Shown here: piece by piece, positions 23,215 to 32,812 of the stretch
How the letters are laid out: each line of letters opens with the position of its first letter
How positions within the stretch are numbered: position 1 is the stretch's first letter
NCBI GenBank assembly: GCA_028868825.1
Contig: JAGWTU010000014.1
Location: 1-64,000, forward strand
Origin: Burkholderiales bacterium
GTDB lineage: Bacteria; Pseudomonadota; Gammaproteobacteria; Burkholderiales; Burkholderiaceae_C
Length of the DNA: 64,000 nt
Direction of reading: 5' to 3'
Notes under the pieces: generated by a model
Told to the model about the DNA's origin: nothing
What the model saw: the letters and a program-made list of their open reading frames with translations, nothing else
Databases searched by the model: none
Position numbers and translations under genes: made by a program

Positions 23215-23631
23215 ATGGTCCGCACGCTGCCCGCGAAGCCGGCGCCGGCGGCCCACGCTGCCGGCTCGGCGGTCGTCGTCATCAAGCGCGCTCGCGATCC
23301 AGTCGACCCGGCCGATGGCATGCGCGTGCTCGTCGACCGGCTGTGGCCGCGCGGGCTGACGAAGGAGCAGGTGGCGGCCGACCTCTGGCTGCGCGAAGTG
23401 GCGCCCAGCGATGCGCTGCGCCGCTGGTTCGGCCACCAGCCCGAGCGCTACGCCGCGTTCGCGCAGAAATACCGCGCCGAACTCCAGGATCATCCGGAGC
23501 TGCTGCGCCTGCTCGACGATCTCGGCCGCCGCGGTCGCCTCACGCTGCTGTACAACGCCGCCGACGCCGAACACAACCAGGCGCAGGTGCTGTGCAGCGT
23601 GCTGCTCGAGCGGCGCGCCGGCGCGCGCTGA
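23215..23631 (+). CDS. DUF488 family protein
   Basis: A 138-residue protein. The DUF488 core starts at about residue 22: VVVIKRARDPVDPADGMRVLVDRLWPRGLTKE, followed by LWLREVAPSDALRRWFGHQPERYAAFAQKYRAEL and the C-terminal LTLLYNAADAEHNQAQVL. These are the usual landmarks of this family of unknown function (YeaO-like). ATG 23215 lies 13 bases after the synthetase stop, so the two genes probably share a transcript. The first 20 residues are Ala/Pro-rich and not part of the domain. It converges with the LysR gene at 23670. Confidence 0.8.
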   Translation: MVRTLPAKPAPAAHAAGSAVVVIKRARDPVDPADGMRVLVDRLWPRGLTKEQVAADLWLREVAPSDALRRWFGHQPERYAAFAQKYRAELQDHPELLRLLDDLGRRGRLTLLYNAADAEHNQAQVLCSVLLERRAGAR

Positions 23632-23669
23632 GCGGGCGGACGACGCGCGGCCGTGCGCGAGCAGCCGCC

Positions 23670-24575
23670 TCAGGCCGCAGCGGCCTGCCGGCGTGGCGGC
23701 TTGCCGGATCGGCCGCCCTTGTTCACCGCCGGCACCAGGCTGGCCACATGGCGCAGACCGGCCAGTGCCGGCGTCACGACCTTGAGATCGGCACCGTCGG
23801 ACATCACGGCATAGGCCGGGTGCAGGAACTCGGGCGCGCCCGGCACGCGGCGCAGTTCGCCGCGCTCGAGCTGCTCGCGCACCGCGCTCAACCTGAAATA
23901 ACCCGAGCCGCCGGCCGCCTGCAGATAGGCGCGGCCCAGCGGCCCCAGCGCGGCGAACACGCCGGGGCTGGCGAGGTCGGGAAAGGCGCGGTTGTGCTGG
24001 GCGACGAATTCCGGCCCCCAGTCGACGAACACGTAATCGGCCGGCCGCGGCGTGCGGCCGCGGCGGTGCGTCGACACCAGCACCAGCTTCTCCTCGAACA
24101 GCAGTTCGATGCGCAGCCCCGGCCGCTGGCGCGGCGCATAGACGATGGCGATGTCGAGGATGCCCTCGGCCACCTCGTGCATCAGCGCGTCGGCGCCGGC
24201 GACCTCGGTGCGCAGCGCCAGCTGTGGCGCGGCGCGGCGCATCCACATCAGCCAGTCGACGAGCAGCGGCTCCCACAGGCTGGTCTCGCAGCCCACGGTG
24301 ACGACGGCGCGGCGTCCCGGCGGCACGGCGACCTGGTGGCGCGCGCGCTCCCAGACCTGCACCAGCGTCGGCGCATAGCGCATGAAATGCTCGCCCGCCG
24401 AGGTCAGCGTCGCGCCGGCCTTGTTGCGCACGAACAGCGGCCGGCCGAGCAGCGACTCGAGCGCGCGCACGCGCGCGCCGACCGCCGTCTGCGTGACATG
24501 CAGCTGTTCGGCCGCGCGCATGAAGCTGCCGGTGGCGACGATGGCCAGGAAGGTGCGGGCGAGATTGATGTCCAT
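23670..24575 (-). CDS. LysR-family transcriptional regulator
   Basis: A 301-residue regulator. The winged HTH is at the N-terminus: NLARTFLAIVATGSFMRAAEQLHVTQTAVGARVRALES, followed by GRPLFVRNKAGATLT. The C-terminal effector domain is of the periplasmic-binding type (VTVGCETSLWEPLLVDWLMW). The tail is basic (GGRSGKPPRRQ). It is divergent from the Liv-type transporter operon and the gap holds a perfect 25-base inverted repeat, so it very likely controls that operon and itself. Effector unknown, perhaps the transported acid or amino acid. Confidence 0.9.
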   Translation of the reverse strand: MDINLARTFLAIVATGSFMRAAEQLHVTQTAVGARVRALESLLGRPLFVRNKAGATLTSAGEHFMRYAPTLVQVWERARHQVAVPPGRRAVVTVGCETSLWEPLLVDWLMWMRRAAPQLALRTEVAGADALMHEVAEGILDIAIVYAPRQRPGLRIELLFEEKLVLVSTHRRGRTPRPADYVFVDWGPEFVAQHNRAFPDLASPGVFAALGPLGRAYLQAAGGSGYFRLSAVREQLERGELRRVPGAPEFLHPAYAVMSDGADLKVVTPALAGLRHVASLVPAVNKGGRSGKPPRRQAAAA

Positions 24576-24601
24576 GGTGCGGCTCCGCTCGGAAGGTCGA
24601 C

Positions 24602-24626
24602 TTCAATGCATAACGCTTGCATTGAA
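24602..24626. promoter_or_regulatory. Inverted repeat, probable LysR-regulator site
   Basis: TTCAATGCA and TGCATTGAA form a perfect 9-base inverted repeat with a 7-base spacer. It lies 27 bases before the lysR start and about 97 before the transporter operon, the usual place for the recognition site of a divergent LysR regulator. Confidence 0.65.
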
Positions 24627-24722
24627 CGGTGAATGTAATTCGCTTTACTTGTCGATAAGCGATGTCGACCATGGTCACCCTCGAGGACCGCGAGGTCCAT
24701 CGCCACAGACCAGGAGACTCAC

Positions 24723-26051
24723 ATGGCTCACGATAGACGCCGCGTGCTGCGAACCCTGGGCGCGGCAGGCGCCGGCCTCGCCGCTCCGTCGTTCTTCGTA
24801 CGCAACGCCTGGGCGGCTGAATTCCGCAACAACCCGGGCAACGCGAAGTCGGTCAAGCTCGGCTTCAACGTCCCGCAAAGCGGACCCTATGCCGACGAAG
24901 GCAATGACGAGCTCAAGGCCTTCAAGCTCGCCGCGCAGCACCTCAACGGCGAGGGCGACGGCGGCATGATCAAGACCTTCAAGCCCTCGTCACTCAAGGG
25001 CCACGGCATCCTGGGCAAGAAGGTCGAATACGTCACCGGCGACACGCAGACGAAGGCCGACGCGGCGCGTGCCTCGGCCAAGCGCATGATAGAACGCGAC
25101 GGCGTCATCATGTTCTCGGGCGGCTCGTCGTCTGCCGTGGCGGTGGCGGCGCAATCGCTGGCGCAGGAGATGGGCGTGCTGTTCATGGTCGGCCTGAGCC
25201 ATTCGAACGACACGACAATGAAGGACCGGCGCCGCTACGGCTTCCGCCATTTCTTCAACGCCTATATGTCGGGTCAGGCGCTGGCGCCGATCCTCGTGCA
25301 GGAATACGGGCGCGACCGCCATGCCTACCACCTGACGGCCGACTACACCTGGGGCTGGACGCAGGAGGAATCGCTGATCAAGGCGACCGAGGCGCTGGGC
25401 TGGAAGACGGTGAAGGCCGTGCGCACGCCGCTGGGCGCCGGCGACTTCTCGCAATACATCACGCCGGTGCTGAATTCGGGCGCCGACGTGCTCATCGTCA
25501 ACCATTACGGCAAGGACATGGTGAACTCGCTGCGCCAGGCGGTGCAGTTCGGCCTGCGCGACAAGATGGTCAACGGCAAGCGCTTCGAGATCGTCGTGCC
25601 GCTGTATTCGCGGCTGATGGCGCAGGGCGCCGGCGATGCCGTCAAGGGCATCCTCGGCACCGCGAACTGGCATTGGACGCTCGAGGACGAGGGCACGAAG
25701 GTGTTCACGAAATCCTTCGGCCAGGCCTACGGCGAGCCGCCTTCGCAGGCGGCGCAGACCTGCTATGTGCAGACGCTGCTCTACGCCAACGCGGTCGAGC
25801 GCGCCGGCACCTTCTACCCGCCCGAGGTCATCAAGGCGCTCGAGGGCTTCAAGTTCGACGGCCTGGGCAATGGCCCGACCGAGTACCGCGCCGGCGACCA
25901 CCAATGCTTCAAGGACGTGCTGGTGATGCGCGGTGCCGAGCATCCCAAGGGCCGCTTCGGCCTGCTCGAGATCGTCAAGATCGTGCCGCGCGCCCAGGTC
26001 GAATACCCGGTGACGATGGGCGGCGGATCGCTCGGGCCCTACACCGTCTAG
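24723..26051 (+). CDS. Branched-chain-amino-acid-type ABC transporter substrate-binding protein
   Basis: A 442-residue periplasmic binding protein of the LivJ/Leu-binding fold. The N-terminus has a twin-arginine signal ([16 protein letters not shown], cleavage near RNAWA), so it is probably exported folded. The mature part has [20 protein letters not shown], the [21 protein letters not shown] pocket region and [15 protein letters not shown]. It is longer than classical LivJ (about 350) and closer to amide/urea-type binders of this family. It begins the five-gene operon with two permeases and two ATPases. The ligand is unknown; the nearby mmsA and acs genes hint at an amino or organic acid. 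Confidence 0.88.
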   Translation: MAHDRRRVLRTLGAAGAGLAAPSFFVRNAWAAEFRNNPGNAKSVKLGFNVPQSGPYADEGNDELKAFKLAAQHLNGEGDGGMIKTFKPSSLKGHGILGKKVEYVTGDTQTKADAARASAKRMIERDGVIMFSGGSSSAVAVAAQSLAQEMGVLFMVGLSHSNDTTMKDRRRYGFRHFFNAYMSGQALAPILVQEYGRDRHAYHLTADYTWGWTQEESLIKATEALGWKTVKAVRTPLGAGDFSQYITPVLNSGADVLIVNHYGKDMVNSLRQAVQFGLRDKMVNGKRFEIVVPLYSRLMAQGAGDAVKGILGTANWHWTLEDEGTKVFTKSFGQAYGEPPSQAAQTCYVQTLLYANAVERAGTFYPPEVIKALEGFKFDGLGNGPTEYRAGDHQCFKDVLVMRGAEHPKGRFGLLEIVKIVPRAQVEYPVTMGGGSLGPYTV

Positions 26052-26078
26052 GCAGTCGGACCACGGCAGCAAACGCGC

Positions 26079-27095
26079 ATGGACGCCCTGCTGCTGCAAC
26101 TGCTCAACGGCCTGGACAAGGGCGGGGCCTATGCGCTGATCGCGCTCGGGCTGACGCTGATCTTCGGCACCCTGGGCGTCGTGAATTTCGCGCATGGGGC
26201 GCTGTTCATGATCGGCGCCTTCTGCGCCGTCGCCGCGGGGCAGTTGCTGACGCTGTCGGCGCCTGTCCGCGACACCAGCATCACGGTCTTCGAGGCCTAC
26301 AAGGACGTGCCCTATCTGCAGCTGTGGTTCGGCGCGGCGGGGGCGCGGCTGATCGACCTCGCCGTGCCCTTGTCGCTGCTGCTGGCGCTGCCGGTGATGC
26401 TGCTGCTGGGCGTGGCGATCGAGCGCGGGCTGATCCGCCATTTCTACCACCGCAGCGCCGCCGACCAGATCCTCGTCACCTTCGGGCTGGCGATCGTGCT
26501 GCAGGAGATCGTCAAGGCCTGGTTCGGCGCGAATGCGATACCGGCGCCGGCGCCGGCGGCGCTGTCGGGATCGGCCGATGTCGGCGCCTGGTTCGGCCTC
26601 GGCGGCGACATCACCTACCCCTGGTGGCGGCTCGTCTACCTCGGCTTCGCGCTCGTCGTCATCGCCGCCGTCTTCGCCTTCCTGCACCTGACGACCTTCG
26701 GCATGGTCGTGCGCGCCGGCATGCGCGACCGCGAGACCGTCGGGCTGCTGGGCATCGACATCCAGCGCCGCTTCACGATCGTCTTCGCCGTCGCCGTGCT
26801 CGTCGCCGGCATCGCCGGGGCGATGTACGCGCCCATCCTCGCGCCGGACTACCACATGGGGATGGAATTCCTCGTGCTGTCCTTCGTCGTCGTCGTCGTC
26901 GGCGGCATGGGCTCGCTGGGTGGCGCCGTGCTCGCCGGTTTCCTGCTCGGCGTGCTGCAGTCGCTGGCCTCGATGAACGAGGTCAAGAGCCTGTTCCCGC
27001 GCATCGACCAGATCGTCATCTACGCCGTCGCGGTGGTGATCCTGCTCGTGCGTCCGCGCGGGCTGATGGGGCGCGTCGGCGTGATGGAAACCTGA
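26079..27095 (+). CDS. livH: ABC transporter permease, LivH type
   Basis: A 338-residue inner-membrane permease with eight or more TM helices. LivH landmarks: [33 protein letters not shown] at the start, the EAA-like loop [22 protein letters not shown], and [20 protein letters not shown] near the C-terminus. It contains a longer loop at about 65-90 ([19 protein letters not shown]) than E. coli LivH. It follows the binding-protein gene by 27 bases and precedes livM by 26. Confidence 0.9.
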   Translation: MDALLLQLLNGLDKGGAYALIALGLTLIFGTLGVVNFAHGALFMIGAFCAVAAGQLLTLSAPVRDTSITVFEAYKDVPYLQLWFGAAGARLIDLAVPLSLLLALPVMLLLGVAIERGLIRHFYHRSAADQILVTFGLAIVLQEIVKAWFGANAIPAPAPAALSGSADVGAWFGLGGDITYPWWRLVYLGFALVVIAAVFAFLHLTTFGMVVRAGMRDRETVGLLGIDIQRRFTIVFAVAVLVAGIAGAMYAPILAPDYHMGMEFLVLSFVVVVVGGMGSLGGAVLAGFLLGVLQSLASMNEVKSLFPRIDQIVIYAVAVVILLVRPRGLMGRVGVMET

Positions 27096-27121
27096 ACCGC
27101 CTCCACCCGCATGAACCTCGC

Positions 27122-28237
27122 ATGAACCCCGCTTCAGGCCGCGACCACCTGCAGTTCCTGGCCTTCGCCGTCGCCGTGCTGGCGATGCCGCTGTGGACGT
27201 CGCCGCTGGGCGCGGCCTACCCCGACCTGCTGCAGCGCATCGCGATCTACGCCATCTTCGCCGTCGGCTTCAACCTGCTGTACGGACTCACCGGCTACCT
27301 CTCGTTCGGCCACGCCGCCTTCCTCGGCGTCGGCTCGTACGCGGCGCTGTGGTGCTTCAAGCTGATCTCGTCCGACGCGCTGCCGGCGCTGCTGGCCGGT
27401 GTCGCCGCGGCCGGCATCTTCGCCGCCGTCATCGGCTGGCTCTGCCTGCGCCGCTCGGGCATCTATTTCTCGATCCTCACGCTGGCCTTCGCGCAGATGG
27501 CCTACAACCTCGCCTATTCGGTGCTGACGCCGATCACCAACGGCGAGACCGGGCTGCAGATCCGCGCCACCGACCCGCGCTGGTTCGACCTCTGGCTCGG
27601 CGGCGCCGCCGGGCTGCGCTATCCGAGCTGCTTCGGCCTGACGCTGGGCGGCTGGCGCGGCTTCTACCTCTGTGCCGTGGCGCTGATCGTCGCCTACTAC
27701 ATCGCCATGCGCATCACGCGCAGCCCGCTGGGCACGATGCTGCGGGCGATCAAGTCCAACCCGGTGCGGCTGCGCTACACCGGCATCGACACGCGGCCCT
27801 ATGCGCTGGCGATCTTCGTCGTCTCGGGCCTCTACGCCGGCCTCGCCGGGGCCCTGCTCGCCGCCACCGATCCGCTCGTCGGCGCCGACCGCATGCAGTG
27901 GACCGCCTCGGGCGAGGTCGTGCTGATGACCATCCTCGGCGGCGCCGGCACGCTGCTCGGCCCGGTGCTGGGCGCGGCCATCATCAAGTACCTCGAGAAC
28001 ATCTTCTCGGCCTTCAACCACCATGTGCTCGAAGTCGGCTTCGGCCTGCTGCCCGATGCGCTGCGCGAGGCCGCCGTGGCCATCGCGTCGCTGTTCGTCG
28101 GCGACGGCTGGCAGCTGACGCTGGGCCTGCTGTTCATGGCCGTCGTGATCTTCCTGCCCGGCGGCGTGATGGAGGGCCTGCGGCGCCTCGGGCAACGGCT
28201 GTCACGCTGGCGGCGGCTGCAGCAGGAACGGCCATGA
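27122..28237 (+). CDS. livM: ABC transporter permease, LivM type
   Basis: A 371-residue inner-membrane permease. LivM landmarks: [30 protein letters not shown], the [16 protein letters not shown] stretch, the coupling loop [25 protein letters not shown] and [19 protein letters not shown]. The start is ATG 27122; the ATG ten bases earlier meets a stop at once. The 3' end overlaps livG by four bases (ATGA), so the two are coupled. Together with LivH it forms the membrane channel of the importer. Confidence 0.9.
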   Translation: MNPASGRDHLQFLAFAVAVLAMPLWTSPLGAAYPDLLQRIAIYAIFAVGFNLLYGLTGYLSFGHAAFLGVGSYAALWCFKLISSDALPALLAGVAAAGIFAAVIGWLCLRRSGIYFSILTLAFAQMAYNLAYSVLTPITNGETGLQIRATDPRWFDLWLGGAAGLRYPSCFGLTLGGWRGFYLCAVALIVAYYIAMRITRSPLGTMLRAIKSNPVRLRYTGIDTRPYALAIFVVSGLYAGLAGALLAATDPLVGADRMQWTASGEVVLMTILGGAGTLLGPVLGAAIIKYLENIFSAFNHHVLEVGFGLLPDALREAAVAIASLFVGDGWQLTLGLLFMAVVIFLPGGVMEGLRRLGQRLSRWRRLQQERP

Positions 28238-29043
28238 GCATCCTGCAGATCCGCGGCATCAGCAAGCGCTACGCCGGGCTGCGCGCGCTCGACGACGTCC
28301 ACCTCGCGGTGCAGCCGGGCAGCGTGCACGCGATCATCGGGCCCAACGGTGCCGGCAAGTCGACGCTGCTGAACTGCCTCGTCGGCCGCGTCACGCCCGA
28401 CGAGGGCGAGGTGCGCTTCGACGGCCTCTCGCTGCTCGGCCTCGAGCCACACGAGATCAGCCAGGCCGGCGTGGCGCGGATGTTCCAGACGCCGGAGATC
28501 TTCGGCGAGCTCAGCCTGCTCGACAACGTGCTGATCCCGGCGCTGGCGCGCGCCGACGGTTCCTACGCCTTCAAGGCCTGGTCGCGCGTCGACGACCGCA
28601 CCGAGGTCATCGAGCGCGCCGAGGCGATGCTCGACCAGGTCGGCCTCGCCGACCATCGCCAGGGCCATGCGGCGGCGCTGTCGCGCGGCGACAAGCGCCG
28701 CCTCGGCCTCGCGATGTGCCTCGTGCAGTCGCCGCGGCTGCTGCTGCTCGACGAGCCGACGGCGGGCATGTCGCGCGCCGACACCGAGCAAACGGTGGAG
28801 CTGCTGCAGCGCCTGGCCGGCGGCGTGACGACGGTGATCATCGAGCACGACATGCAGGTCGTGTTCACGCTCGCCAGCCGCATCAGCGTGATGGCCCAGG
28901 GCCGCGTCATCGCCGAGGGCGATCCGGCGGCGATCCGCGGCGACGAGCGCGTGCAGCAGGCCTATCTGGGTGGCATGGGCGGCAAGTCCGGCAAGTCCGC
29001 TCCGGGCGGCGGCGCGGGTGCCGCGGCGGAGCAGCGGCCATGA
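28234..29043 (+). CDS. livG: ABC transporter ATP-binding protein, LivG type
   Basis: A 269-residue ATPase. Walker [20 protein letters not shown]-loop [16 protein letters not shown], a signature-type motif [16 protein letters not shown] (SRGDK in place of the usual SGGQ), Walker [13 protein letters not shown], and the H-loop IEHDMQV. The C-terminal tail after AYLGGMGG is Gly/Ala/Lys-rich and not conserved. It overlaps livM upstream and livF downstream by four bases each. The variant signature SRGDKR is seen in several LivG-type subunits of amide/urea-type transporters. Confidence 0.9.
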   Translation: MSILQIRGISKRYAGLRALDDVHLAVQPGSVHAIIGPNGAGKSTLLNCLVGRVTPDEGEVRFDGLSLLGLEPHEISQAGVARMFQTPEIFGELSLLDNVLIPALARADGSYAFKAWSRVDDRTEVIERAEAMLDQVGLADHRQGHAAALSRGDKRRLGLAMCLVQSPRLLLLDEPTAGMSRADTEQTVELLQRLAGGVTTVIIEHDMQVVFTLASRISVMAQGRVIAEGDPAAIRGDERVQQAYLGGMGGKSGKSAPGGGAGAAAEQRP

Positions 29044-29819
29044 TCGTCATCGGCCAGACGCTGGTCTCGATGGAGCCGCCGACGCCGCCTCACGCGATGC
29101 CGAAGCCGCCGCCGTCGCCGTATTTCGCCTGCCGCGGCCTGCAGGCCTATTACGGCGAGAGCTACATCGTCCAGGACCTCAGCTTTTCCATCGAACGCGG
29201 CCAGATCGTCGCCCTGCTCGGCCGCAACGGCGCCGGCAAGACCTCGACGCTGCGCACCATCGCCCGGCTGGCCGCGCCGCAACGGCTGCACGGCGAGATC
29301 TGGCTCGACGGCCAGGCGCTGCACCCGCTGTCGGCGCACCGGGCGGCGCGGCTCGGCGTCGCGCTGGTGCCCGAGGACCGCCGCATCTTCGCCGGCCTGA
29401 CGGTGCACGAGAACCTGCAGATGGCGCAGATCGCGCCGGCGCCGGGCTGGAGCCTCGAGCGCATCTACGAGCGCTTCCCGCGACTGGCCGAGCGGCGCCG
29501 CCAGCAGGCGGTGACGCTGTCGGGCGGCGAGCAGCAGATGCTGGCTGTGGCGCGCGCGCTGGCACGCGACATCAAGCTGCTGCTGCTCGACGAGCCCTAC
29601 GAGGGCCTGGCGCCGGTGATCGTGCAGGAGATCGAGCGCATCGCCCTGGAAATCAAGGCGCTCGGGCTGACGACGGTGATCGTCGAGCAGAACGCCATCG
29701 CGGCGCTGCAGCTGGCCGACCGGGCGATCATTCTCGAGATGGGCCGCATCGTCTTCGACGGCGCGGCGCGCACGGTGCTCGACGATGCCGAATTGCGGCG
29801 CCAGCATCTGGCCGTCTGA
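29040..29819 (+). CDS. livF: ABC transporter ATP-binding protein, LivF type
   Basis: A 259-residue ATPase, last gene of the importer operon. The first 25 residues are Pro-rich; the ATPase begins at YFACRGLQAYYGESYIVQDL. Walker A LLGRNGAGKTSTLRTIARL, LVPEDRRIFAGLTVHENLQM, signature TLSGGEQQMLAVARAL, Walker B LLLLDEPYEGLAPVI and H-loop VIVEQNAIAALQ are all present; the VEQN sequence is typical of LivF. It overlaps livG by four bases. An internal ATG eleven codons in is another possible start. Confidence 0.9.
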   Translation: MIVIGQTLVSMEPPTPPHAMPKPPPSPYFACRGLQAYYGESYIVQDLSFSIERGQIVALLGRNGAGKTSTLRTIARLAAPQRLHGEIWLDGQALHPLSAHRAARLGVALVPEDRRIFAGLTVHENLQMAQIAPAPGWSLERIYERFPRLAERRRQQAVTLSGGEQQMLAVARALARDIKLLLLDEPYEGLAPVIVQEIERIALEIKALGLTTVIVEQNAIAALQLADRAIILEMGRIVFDGAARTVLDDAELRRQHLAV

Positions 29820-29879
29820 AGGCGCCCGATGGCGGCCTCGCGGCCCGCGCGGTCACTGCAGCGGCGCGCGTTTGGACAT

Positions 29880-29902
29880 AAGATGCACATGACATGCATC
29901 TA
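29880..29902. promoter_or_regulatory. NsrR-type operator before the haemoglobin gene
   Basis: AAGATGCA, a 7-base spacer and TGCATCTA. This matches the known NsrR consensus (AAGATGCA-N7-TGCATCTT) except for one end base. It ends 24 bases before the ATG of the truncated haemoglobin gene, so NsrR binding should block its promoter until NO appears. Confidence 0.8.
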
Positions 29903-29926
29903 TAACCACGCACCGGTGACGACGCG

Positions 29927-30340
29927 ATGAATCCGCAGCCCCCGCTCGAACTGAACCGCTCCTCGATCGAGACCCTGGTCGATCGCTTCTACGCCGACGT
30001 GCGTGCCGACGCACACCTCGGACCGCTGTTCGACGGCGTGATCGGCGACCGCTGGCCGGCGCATCTGGTGCGCATGGCCGATTTCTGGTGCACGGTGATG
30101 CTCGGCAGCCGCAGCTTCCGCGGCGATGTGATGGCGCGCCATCTGGCGCTCTCGGTTATCGATTCGCGGCATTACGAGCGCTGGCTGGCGCTGTGGAAGC
30201 AGCACACCGAGGCCCTGTTCGAACCCGAAGCGGCGGCGCGGATGCAGAGCGTCGCATTCGGCATCGCGCGCATGATCCGGCTCGCGCGCGAGCGCCTCGG
30301 GCTCGACGCGGAAGACCCGGCGCTCAGCGCCCTGCCCTGA
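29927..30340 (+). CDS. Group III truncated haemoglobin
   Basis: A 137-residue globin-like protein. It begins with the usual short N-terminus of this group, then SIETLVDRFYADVRADAHLGPLFDGVI, the HLVRMADFWCTVMLGSRSFRG helix region typical of group III, and the proximal-His region IDSRHYERWLALWKQHTEALF. A strong NsrR-type operator lies just upstream, so it is expected to be induced by NO; group III globins are linked with NO or peroxide protection. Its last 17 bases overlap the 3' end of the convergent membrane gene. Isolated from the livF transcript by a 107-base gap. Confidence 0.88.
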   Translation: MNPQPPLELNRSSIETLVDRFYADVRADAHLGPLFDGVIGDRWPAHLVRMADFWCTVMLGSRSFRGDVMARHLALSVIDSRHYERWLALWKQHTEALFEPEAAARMQSVAFGIARMIRLARERLGLDAEDPALSALP

Positions 30341-30887
30341 TCGCGCGCCGGATCGCGACGGCGCCGAGCGCCAGCGCCAGCAGCACGAGCCCGACGCCGG
30401 CCTCGCCCTGGTCGTCGCGCAAGTAGTTCACGCAGAGCGTCTGCGGCAATTGCTGGTAGAGCATGCCGGCGGTGGCCGCCATCCAGGCGATGTTGCCGAC
30501 ACAGAACAGCGCCACCTCGTCGTCCATGCGGCGCCAGCTCGCGGCAAGCCAGAAGCCGGCGAGCCAGCAGGAGGCCAGCTTGGCGAGCTCGACGGCCCGC
30601 GACATCAGTGCCGCGTCGAGCGCCGACGGCAGCATCCACGCCGCGGCGACGAGGCTGGCGTAGATGGCGCCGCTCCAGCCGCGCCAGTCGAGCCACTCGC
30701 CGCTACGCAGACCGCGGCGCAGCGTGGCGCGGCGGCGCACGAGGCTGTGCGCCGCCCAGCCGGCGGCAAAGAGCAGCGGCAGTTCGAGCAGCATGTGCAG
30801 CGACATGCGCGACTCGATCGCCTGGCGCAGCGCCGGCCAGGCCAGCGCCGCCGGCGCCGCGGCGAGCAGCCACAGCGTCTGGATCAA
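30324..30887 (-). CDS. Hypothetical membrane protein at end of oxidase operon
   Basis: A 187-residue protein with five or six hydrophobic helices (residues 3-20, 30-48, 70-90, 98-118, 126-145, 160-178). A basic loop RRRATLRRGLRSGEWLDWRG follows the second helix and YQQLPQTLCVNYLRDDQGEAG the fifth. I do not recognise the family. Its ATG overlaps the stop of the SCO gene (ATGA), making it the last gene of the leftward run from nnrS. That place suggests a part in assembly of the oxidase, for example copper or haem handling, but nothing in the sequence proves this. Confidence 0.7.
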   Translation of the reverse strand: MIQTLWLLAAAPAALAWPALRQAIESRMSLHMLLELPLLFAAGWAAHSLVRRRATLRRGLRSGEWLDWRGWSGAIYASLVAAAWMLPSALDAALMSRAVELAKLASCWLAGFWLAASWRRMDDEVALFCVGNIAWMAATAGMLYQQLPQTLCVNYLRDDQGEAGVGLVLLALALGAVAIRRAIRAGR

Positions 30888-31519
30888 TGCGCCCCCGCGG
30901 CCAGCCGCCGCGCCGCCGCCAGCGCCCGCGGCCAGGCCGCATAGCCGTAGAGGCCGCGCAGCCGGCCCGCGCCGTCGAGCAGGTGGATTGCGCCGTTGTG
31001 CGCGTAGCCGCCGCTGCCGTCGGGGACGACGACGACGCCGAGCGAGCGCAGCAGCCGCGCCGCGTCGGTATCGCTCGCCGGCACCGCGAAGACCCAGCGC
31101 GCCGGGTCGGCCTGCAGTTCGGCGGCGCGCCGCGCCAGCACTGCCGGCCGGTCATGCTCGACGTCGAACGAGATCGAGACCAGCCGCACGGGGCCGGGCG
31201 CGCGCGCGAGTTCGGCCTGCAGGCGCTGGAATTCGCTGCCCAGCGCGCTGCAGATGCCGGGGCAGCGCGTGTAGATCCAGTCGACGAGATAGACCTCGGG
31301 CCCGCCGCCCCACAAGGCGAGCGCTCGGCCGTCGCTGCCGATCAGTGCCGCGTCGGCGGCACGCAGCCGCCCGGCGTCCAGATCGACCTGGCGCCGGCCC
31401 TCGAAGGTCCAGACCTCGAAGCCGTCGGTCCATTGCTGCAGGCCGAAGCCGAACAAGGCCACCATCAACGTGCACAGCGCGGCGCTGGCGCGCGCCGCGG
31501 CGACGCGGCCCACGACCAT
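30884..31519 (-). CDS. SCO1/SenC-family copper chaperone
   Basis: A 211-residue membrane-anchored thioredoxin-fold protein. One TM helix near residues 10-27, then the copper site TRCPGIC (CxxxC, near residues 86-93), the DVEHDRPAVL segment, and the conserved His in SGGYAHNGAIHLLDGAG. SCO proteins deliver copper to oxidase active sites; in cbb3 systems some are needed for Cu-B. It is directly downstream of a cytochrome c gene (one-base overlap) and overlaps the following membrane gene by four bases, all in the oxidase operon. The start at ATG 31519 avoids reading into that cytochrome gene. Confidence 0.88.
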   Translation of the reverse strand: MVVGRVAAARASAALCTLMVALFGFGLQQWTDGFEVWTFEGRRQVDLDAGRLRAADAALIGSDGRALALWGGGPEVYLVDWIYTRCPGICSALGSEFQRLQAELARAPGPVRLVSISFDVEHDRPAVLARRAAELQADPARWVFAVPASDTDAARLLRSLGVVVVPDGSGGYAHNGAIHLLDGAGRLRGLYGYAAWPRALAAARRLAAGAH

Positions 31520-32193
31520 CAGCGGCGGCCCGCCGATGCCGCCGCCGGCGTCGGTGATGCCGATGCCGGGGCCGCTGCCGACGTCCCCGCCAGCGCCGCC
31601 TGCTTGAGCTGCAGCAGCTCCTTCTCGCCAGCGATGGGCGTCGTGCGCGCGGCGCCGCTCTTGCGCACGGCGGCCACGGTGGTCTCGCTCACCGCGGGTG
31701 CCTGGTTGCCCCAGCTGCTGCGCTCGTGGCTGAGCACGGCGGCGATCTCGGCATCCTGCAATTGCGCCGCGAAGGCCGGCATCGCGCCGGCGTAGGTCTT
31801 GCCCTCGACGGTGAGCGAGCCGCTGAGACCGTGCAGCACGATCGCCGCCAGCACGGTGTCGGCGCCCAGCACCCATTCCGAACGCGCCAGCGGCGGGAAC
31901 ACGCCCGGCAGGCCAAGGCCGGTGGCCTGATGGCAGGCCGCGCAATGCGAGGCGAAGAGCGCCGCGCCGTCGACCGCCGCACCGGTGGCGACACGCTGGG
32001 CCGCGACCTGCAGCTCGGCGACGACGCGGTCGTCGCCCAGCGCCGGCGCATTCGTGATCGCCGAGCGCGCGATGTAGATCACGCCGAAAGCCAGCAGCAG
32101 GCCGGTGAGCAGGATCACGAACCAGGGAATCGGGTTCAGCGACTCGTCGGGCTCCGGGTTCTCGCGCTGTTGTTGCGGTGGGATGGTCGTCAT
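31519..32193 (-). CDS. Monohaem cytochrome c, oxidase-associated
   Basis: A 224-residue membrane-anchored cytochrome. TM helix near 22-43 (IPWFVILLTGLLLAFGVIYI), then a class I cytochrome c domain with haem site ASHCAACHQATGLGLPGVFPPL and a distal Met in AGAMPAF. The last 50 residues are low-complexity Ala/Pro/Ser (residues 175-224). The N-terminal PDESLNPIPW resembles the membrane anchor of CcoP, but CcoP has two haem sites and this has one. It sits between the CcoO-like gene and SCO, so it is probably the electron-entry subunit of the oxidase. Confidence 0.85.
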   Translation of the reverse strand: MTTIPPQQQRENPEPDESLNPIPWFVILLTGLLLAFGVIYIARSAITNAPALGDDRVVAELQVAAQRVATGAAVDGAALFASHCAACHQATGLGLPGVFPPLARSEWVLGADTVLAAIVLHGLSGSLTVEGKTYAGAMPAFAAQLQDAEIAAVLSHERSSWGNQAPAVSETTVAAVRKSGAARTTPIAGEKELLQLKQAALAGTSAAAPASASPTPAAASAGRR

Positions 32194-32215
32194 GGCGGAC
32201 CTCCTGGCGGGCGGT

Positions 32216-32812
32216 TCAGGAAGGCGGGGTGCCGCCGTCCGTCGGCACCGGATAGCTGCGGTCGAGCGACAGCAGGTATTTCACGAGGTCCTGCGCCTCG
32301 GGCCGCGGCACGACGACCTTGCCCGCGGGCACGAGTCCCGGCGGCAGGTTCAGCGCCGTCTCGCTCTCGTCGGCCTTGTCCTTGACCTCGAACAGATACG
32401 GGAAGGCCGGCATGATGCTGCCCGGCACATAGGCCCGCGGCTCGTAGAGATGGCCGAGCTGCCAGTCGGCGCTGGGCTGGCGCACGCCGATGTTCATCAG
32501 GTCGGGGCCGGTGCGCATCGTGCCCAGCAGCACCGGCGCGTCGTAGGCGTAGTCGCCGGCCACCGTCGGCCGGCCCCAGCCGCGCGCCGTGTCGGGCCCC
32601 ATCGCGCGCGGCCGCGGCTGCTGAGTGTGGCAGTACAGGCAACCCTGGGCGATATAGACCCCGCGCCCGCGCAGCTCGGCACTGGTGTAGGGCTTGAGCC
32701 CCGGCACCGGCGGCGCCGCCGCCACCTGCAGATAGGGCAGCACGACGAGCACGGCCACCGAGAAGGCCAGCGTCACCATCGCGCCGGTGATCAGCTTGAT
32801 CGCGTTGTTCAT
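32216..32812 (-). CDS. CcoO-like monohaem cytochrome c, oxidase subunit II
   Basis: A 198-residue membrane-anchored cytochrome. TM helix near 8-30, then the haem site QGCLYCHTQQPRPRAMGPD, and further CcoO-like blocks: GDYAYDAPVLLGTMRTGPDLMNIGVRQPS and GSIMPAFPYLFE, where the Met is the likely distal ligand. CcoO proteins have the same GTxRTGPDLxNxG and MPxYPxL pattern. Its ATG overlaps the stop of subunit I by four bases (ATGA). With the subunit I gene and the next cytochrome it makes a three-subunit cbb3-like complex without CcoQ. Confidence 0.88.
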   Translation of the reverse strand: MNNAIKLITGAMVTLAFSVAVLVVLPYLQVAAAPPVPGLKPYTSAELRGRGVYIAQGCLYCHTQQPRPRAMGPDTARGWGRPTVAGDYAYDAPVLLGTMRTGPDLMNIGVRQPSADWQLGHLYEPRAYVPGSIMPAFPYLFEVKDKADESETALNLPPGLVPAGKVVVPRPEAQDLVKYLLSLDRSYPVPTDGGTPPS

